The position numbers were made by a program, and so were the translations under genes. Under the pieces are notes generated by a model. It searched no databases. It saw only the letters and a program-made list of their open reading frames with translations, and was not told the origin of the DNA. From Telmatactis stephensoni (Eukaryota; Cnidaria; Anthozoa; Actiniaria; Isophelliidae), in the NCBI GenBank assembly GCA_029948255.1, contig JALIZF010001517.1, forward strand, positions 309,001 through 373,000: a DNA stretch of 64,000 nt. The letters are read 5' to 3'. Below, one piece after another: positions 57,373-64,000 of the stretch; the stretch's first letter is position 1; each line of letters starts with the position of its first letter.

Positions 57373-58131
57373 GGAATTTCTATAGATAGACAACCTGAGT
57401 GGAGGTTTTATTCACACTACAGGTGTAAGATACTGCTTAGCCTCGACCCCAAGACCTGGGGCTTAGAGACTAAGCACACTCTGCAGAATGAGGGTGGTCC
57501 CTATGACCGCAGACGTCTGCATACCACCCAGAACGTCTGGAATACCTAGATCTTTCAGGTACCCCTCAAGATTACTAGACACGACCCCTAGAGAACCAAC
57601 AACCAACGGAACCACCTTTGTTGACACCCGGTGCAACTTTCGTATCTCCTTTGCAAGAGGAGAATATTTAGCAATTTTCTCCTCTTCCTTCACCACCACA
57701 TTACGATCCCAAGGCACCGAGAAATCAACAAAGGTCCACTTACGAGCCGCTCGGTTCAACACAGTAACATCTGGACGATTATGTTCCATCTTCTGTGTTG
57801 TCTCGACGCTCCTGTCCCACCAAATCTCTACTTCTCCATCATCCGAAATCCTAACCTCATCTGGAACCTCCTTATACCAAACATCAGCACATTTCACTCC
57901 ATACTTCCGACACAGCTCCCAATACACCCTCAACCCCATCCGATCATGTCTCTTCTTATATTGCTTCTGGGCCAAAACACTACAACCACTTGCCAAATGG
58001 CCAACAGACTCCACCTCCTTCCCACAAACCCTACACTTTGGGTCCACATTCTCTTTCTGAATGGTTGCCCGGAAAAACCTTGTCCTCAGAGCTTGTTCCT
58101 GTGCTGCAAAAACAAACCCCTCAGTGCCCTT

Positions 58132-59563
<1,432 letters not shown>

Positions 59564-59656
<93 letters not shown>
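59564..59656. repeat. (TAA)n array, about 93 bp
   Basis: Tail-to-tail junction of D (plus) and A5 (minus): both 3' ends lie in this array. Confidence 0.95.
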
Positions 59657-59657
<1 letters not shown>

Positions 59658-61280
59658 GGAATTTCTATAGATAGACAACCTGAGTGGAGGTTTTATTCAC
59701 ACTACAGGTGTAAGATACTGCTTAGCCTCGACCCCAAGACCTGGGGCTTAGAGACTAAGCACACTCTGCAGAATGAGGGTGGTCCCTATGACCGCAGACG
59801 TCTGCATACCACCCAGAACGTCTGGAATACCTAGATCTTTCAGGTACCCCTCAAGATTACTAGACACGACCCCTAGAGAACCAACAACCAACGGAACCAC
59901 CTTTGTTGACACCCGGTGCAACTTTCGTATCTCCTTTGCAAGAGGAGAATATTTGGCAATTTTCTCCTCTTCCTTCACCACCACATTACGATCCCAAGGC
60001 ACCGAGAAATCAACAAAGGTCCACTTACGAGCCGCTCGGTTCAACACAGTAACATCTGGACGATTATGTTCCATCTTCTGTGTTGTCTCGACGCTCCTGT
60101 CCCACCAAATCTCTACTTCTCCATCATCCGAAATCCTAACCTCATCTGGAACCTCCTTATACCAAACATCAGCACATTTCACTCCATACTTCCGACACAG
60201 CTCCCAATACACCCTCAACCCCATCCGATCATGTCTCTTCTTATATTGCTTCTGGGCCAAAACACTACAACCACTCGCCAAATGGCCAACAGACTCCACC
60301 TCCTTCCCACAAACCCTACACTTTGGGTCCACATTCTCTTTCTGAATGGTTGCCCGGAAAAACCTTGTCCTCAGAGCTTGCTCCTGTGCTGCAAAAACAA
60401 ACCCCTCAGTGCCCTTACCCAAATATCCTGCCCTTAACCACTGCCAAGACCGCTCATCAGCAACATCGCTCACATCCCTCATAAATTTTCCATGCAACCT
60501 TTTCTCTAGGAAATTTTCTTTCCTCTCCTTCTGCACCCTCTTCTTATACTCCTTCTTTGTCTCACCAACCTGCAACGACTCACCAACCACCTTTAGCATC
60601 CACTCGTCACTCTCTTTAACATACCCAAACAAACCCAGCTCTTCTGCCCTCACACAGTCAACAATACTGATCAGCCCCCTACCACCATGCTTCCTTTTCA
60701 TGTACAACCTCGGAACACTCCCCTTCTTGTGAAAGACCCCAAACATTGTCAACCTCTTTCTCGTTTTTACATCCATCTCGTTCAACTCCCGATCACTCCA
60801 GTCCAAAATCCCAGCACTATACCTTACCACACTGACAGCCCAAGTATTGATCGCCTTGATCAAATTACCACCATACAACTTCGACTTTGCCACAAGCTTC
60901 ACCCTTCTCAAGTACTCATCTCTTACTTTCTTCTTCATTTCCTTCTGCATGATATCTGCCCCTTCTAACACACCCAAGTACTTATACCCATTCTCGTCCA
61001 TCTCACTCATTACCTGACCATCAGGCAAAACAATCCCTTCACAACGTTCTTTAGTTCCCTGCTTTAATACCAACACTGCACACTTGTCCAACCCAAACTC
61101 CATCCCAATATCCCTCGAATATACCTGAACCACCTCAATCAACCTCTCCAACTCCTCCTCCGATCTACTATACAACTTCAAGTCATCCATGAACAGCAGA
61201 TGATTCATCACCCGATGCTCCTTTCCAAACTTGTACCCGATGGTCTCCCTTCTCAACAACATGGTGAGGGGGATCATAGC
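59657..61280 (-). pseudogene. Lineage A5: 5'-truncated R4/Dong-like copy
   Basis: Open frame from AMIPLTMLLRRE through FMDD, the CCHC knuckle and the R-PD...D endonuclease to a stop at 59748, plus the 3' untranslated region. It differs from A3 at only a few bases over the shared 1.5 kb and reaches about 75 bp further upstream. It ends at GGGGATCATAGC against TAA repeats. Reverse transcriptase motifs before the FMDD box are missing. Confidence 0.88.
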
Positions 61281-63836
<2,556 letters not shown>

Positions 63837-63848
63837 TACTAGTAATAA

Positions 63849-64000
63849 GACGCTATCAATCAAATGAATCCATCACCCTGTCATAGGTGCCCTAAGCCCA
63901 GGGCCTGGACTCGGCATCATGAGCGAATAGAGCAGGAAATTTAGAGACAATGTCAATAATAATAAGACCTCATGGCAGATAATAATTTATAATTAACAAT
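63849..64000 (+). mobile_element. 3' stub and flank repeated from 32588
   Basis: Matches 32588 onward: CTATCAATCAAATG, the CCTAAGCCCAGGGCCTGG stem, GACAATGTC with AAT repeats, and the AATTTATAATTAACAAT flank. The window ends inside it. Confidence 0.7.

Overview
The window looks like nuclear DNA of an invertebrate animal, most likely a cnidarian (coral or sea anemone). It is AT-rich, its genes have introns with GT/AG sites, it carries a multi-copy gene family I recall from coral genomes, and it is dense in transposons. No bacterial operons, rRNA, tRNA or CRISPR arrays were seen. The species was not identified.

Layout. 1-5.2 kb: a minus-strand spliced gene (five exons visible) and a broken protease-like fragment. 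5.2-11 kb: no protein gene, but a pyrimidine tract, nested short inverted-repeat elements (MITEs), a perfect hairpin and a tandem array carrying an insertion. 11-33 kb and 56-64 kb: two blocks built almost wholly of non-LTR retrotransposons separated by (TAA)n arrays 50 to 1080 bp long. 19.4-23.9 kb: a Ty3/gypsy element with an intact gag-pol frame. 33-37 kb: a minisatellite and non-autonomous DNA transposons. 37.3-42.1 kb: a second gypsy element with both LTRs and a target duplication but broken frames. 42.2-44.1 kb: a decayed retrotransposon end and MITEs. 44.4-46.4 kb: an intact DDE transposase divergent from a small spliced partner gene. 47-51 kb: foldback elements and a decayed Merlin/IS1595-like transposase. 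52.2-54.8 kb: a plus-strand gene made of phase-1 mini-exons. 54.9-56.3 kb: a hairpin and a promoter-like segment with a truncated reading frame.

The dominant biology is the (TAA)n-associated retrotransposon community. Two minus-strand lineages (A: FMDD reverse transcriptase; B: FADD reverse transcriptase) and at least three plus-strand lineages (C, A7, D) end at their 3' side in (TAA)n, and most also begin in it. A, B, C and A7 have the CCHC-plus-R-PD...D/E carboxy end of R2/R4/Dong-type elements with a restriction-like endonuclease, and Dong/R4 elements are known to insert into TAA repeats. The arrays appear to be reused landing pads: each insertion leaves TAA at its ends and later copies enter there. 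Copies of one lineage always lie in one orientation relative to the TAA strand, and lineages A/B use the opposite orientation to C, A7 and D.

Long near-identical stretches (A3 and A5; B3 and B4; C1 and C2 with their downstream stub) recur about 30 kb apart with different partners across the arrays. This suggests recent transposition or exchange through the arrays, but assembly error at long microsatellites is a real alternative. Lineage letters are labels used only in this annotation.
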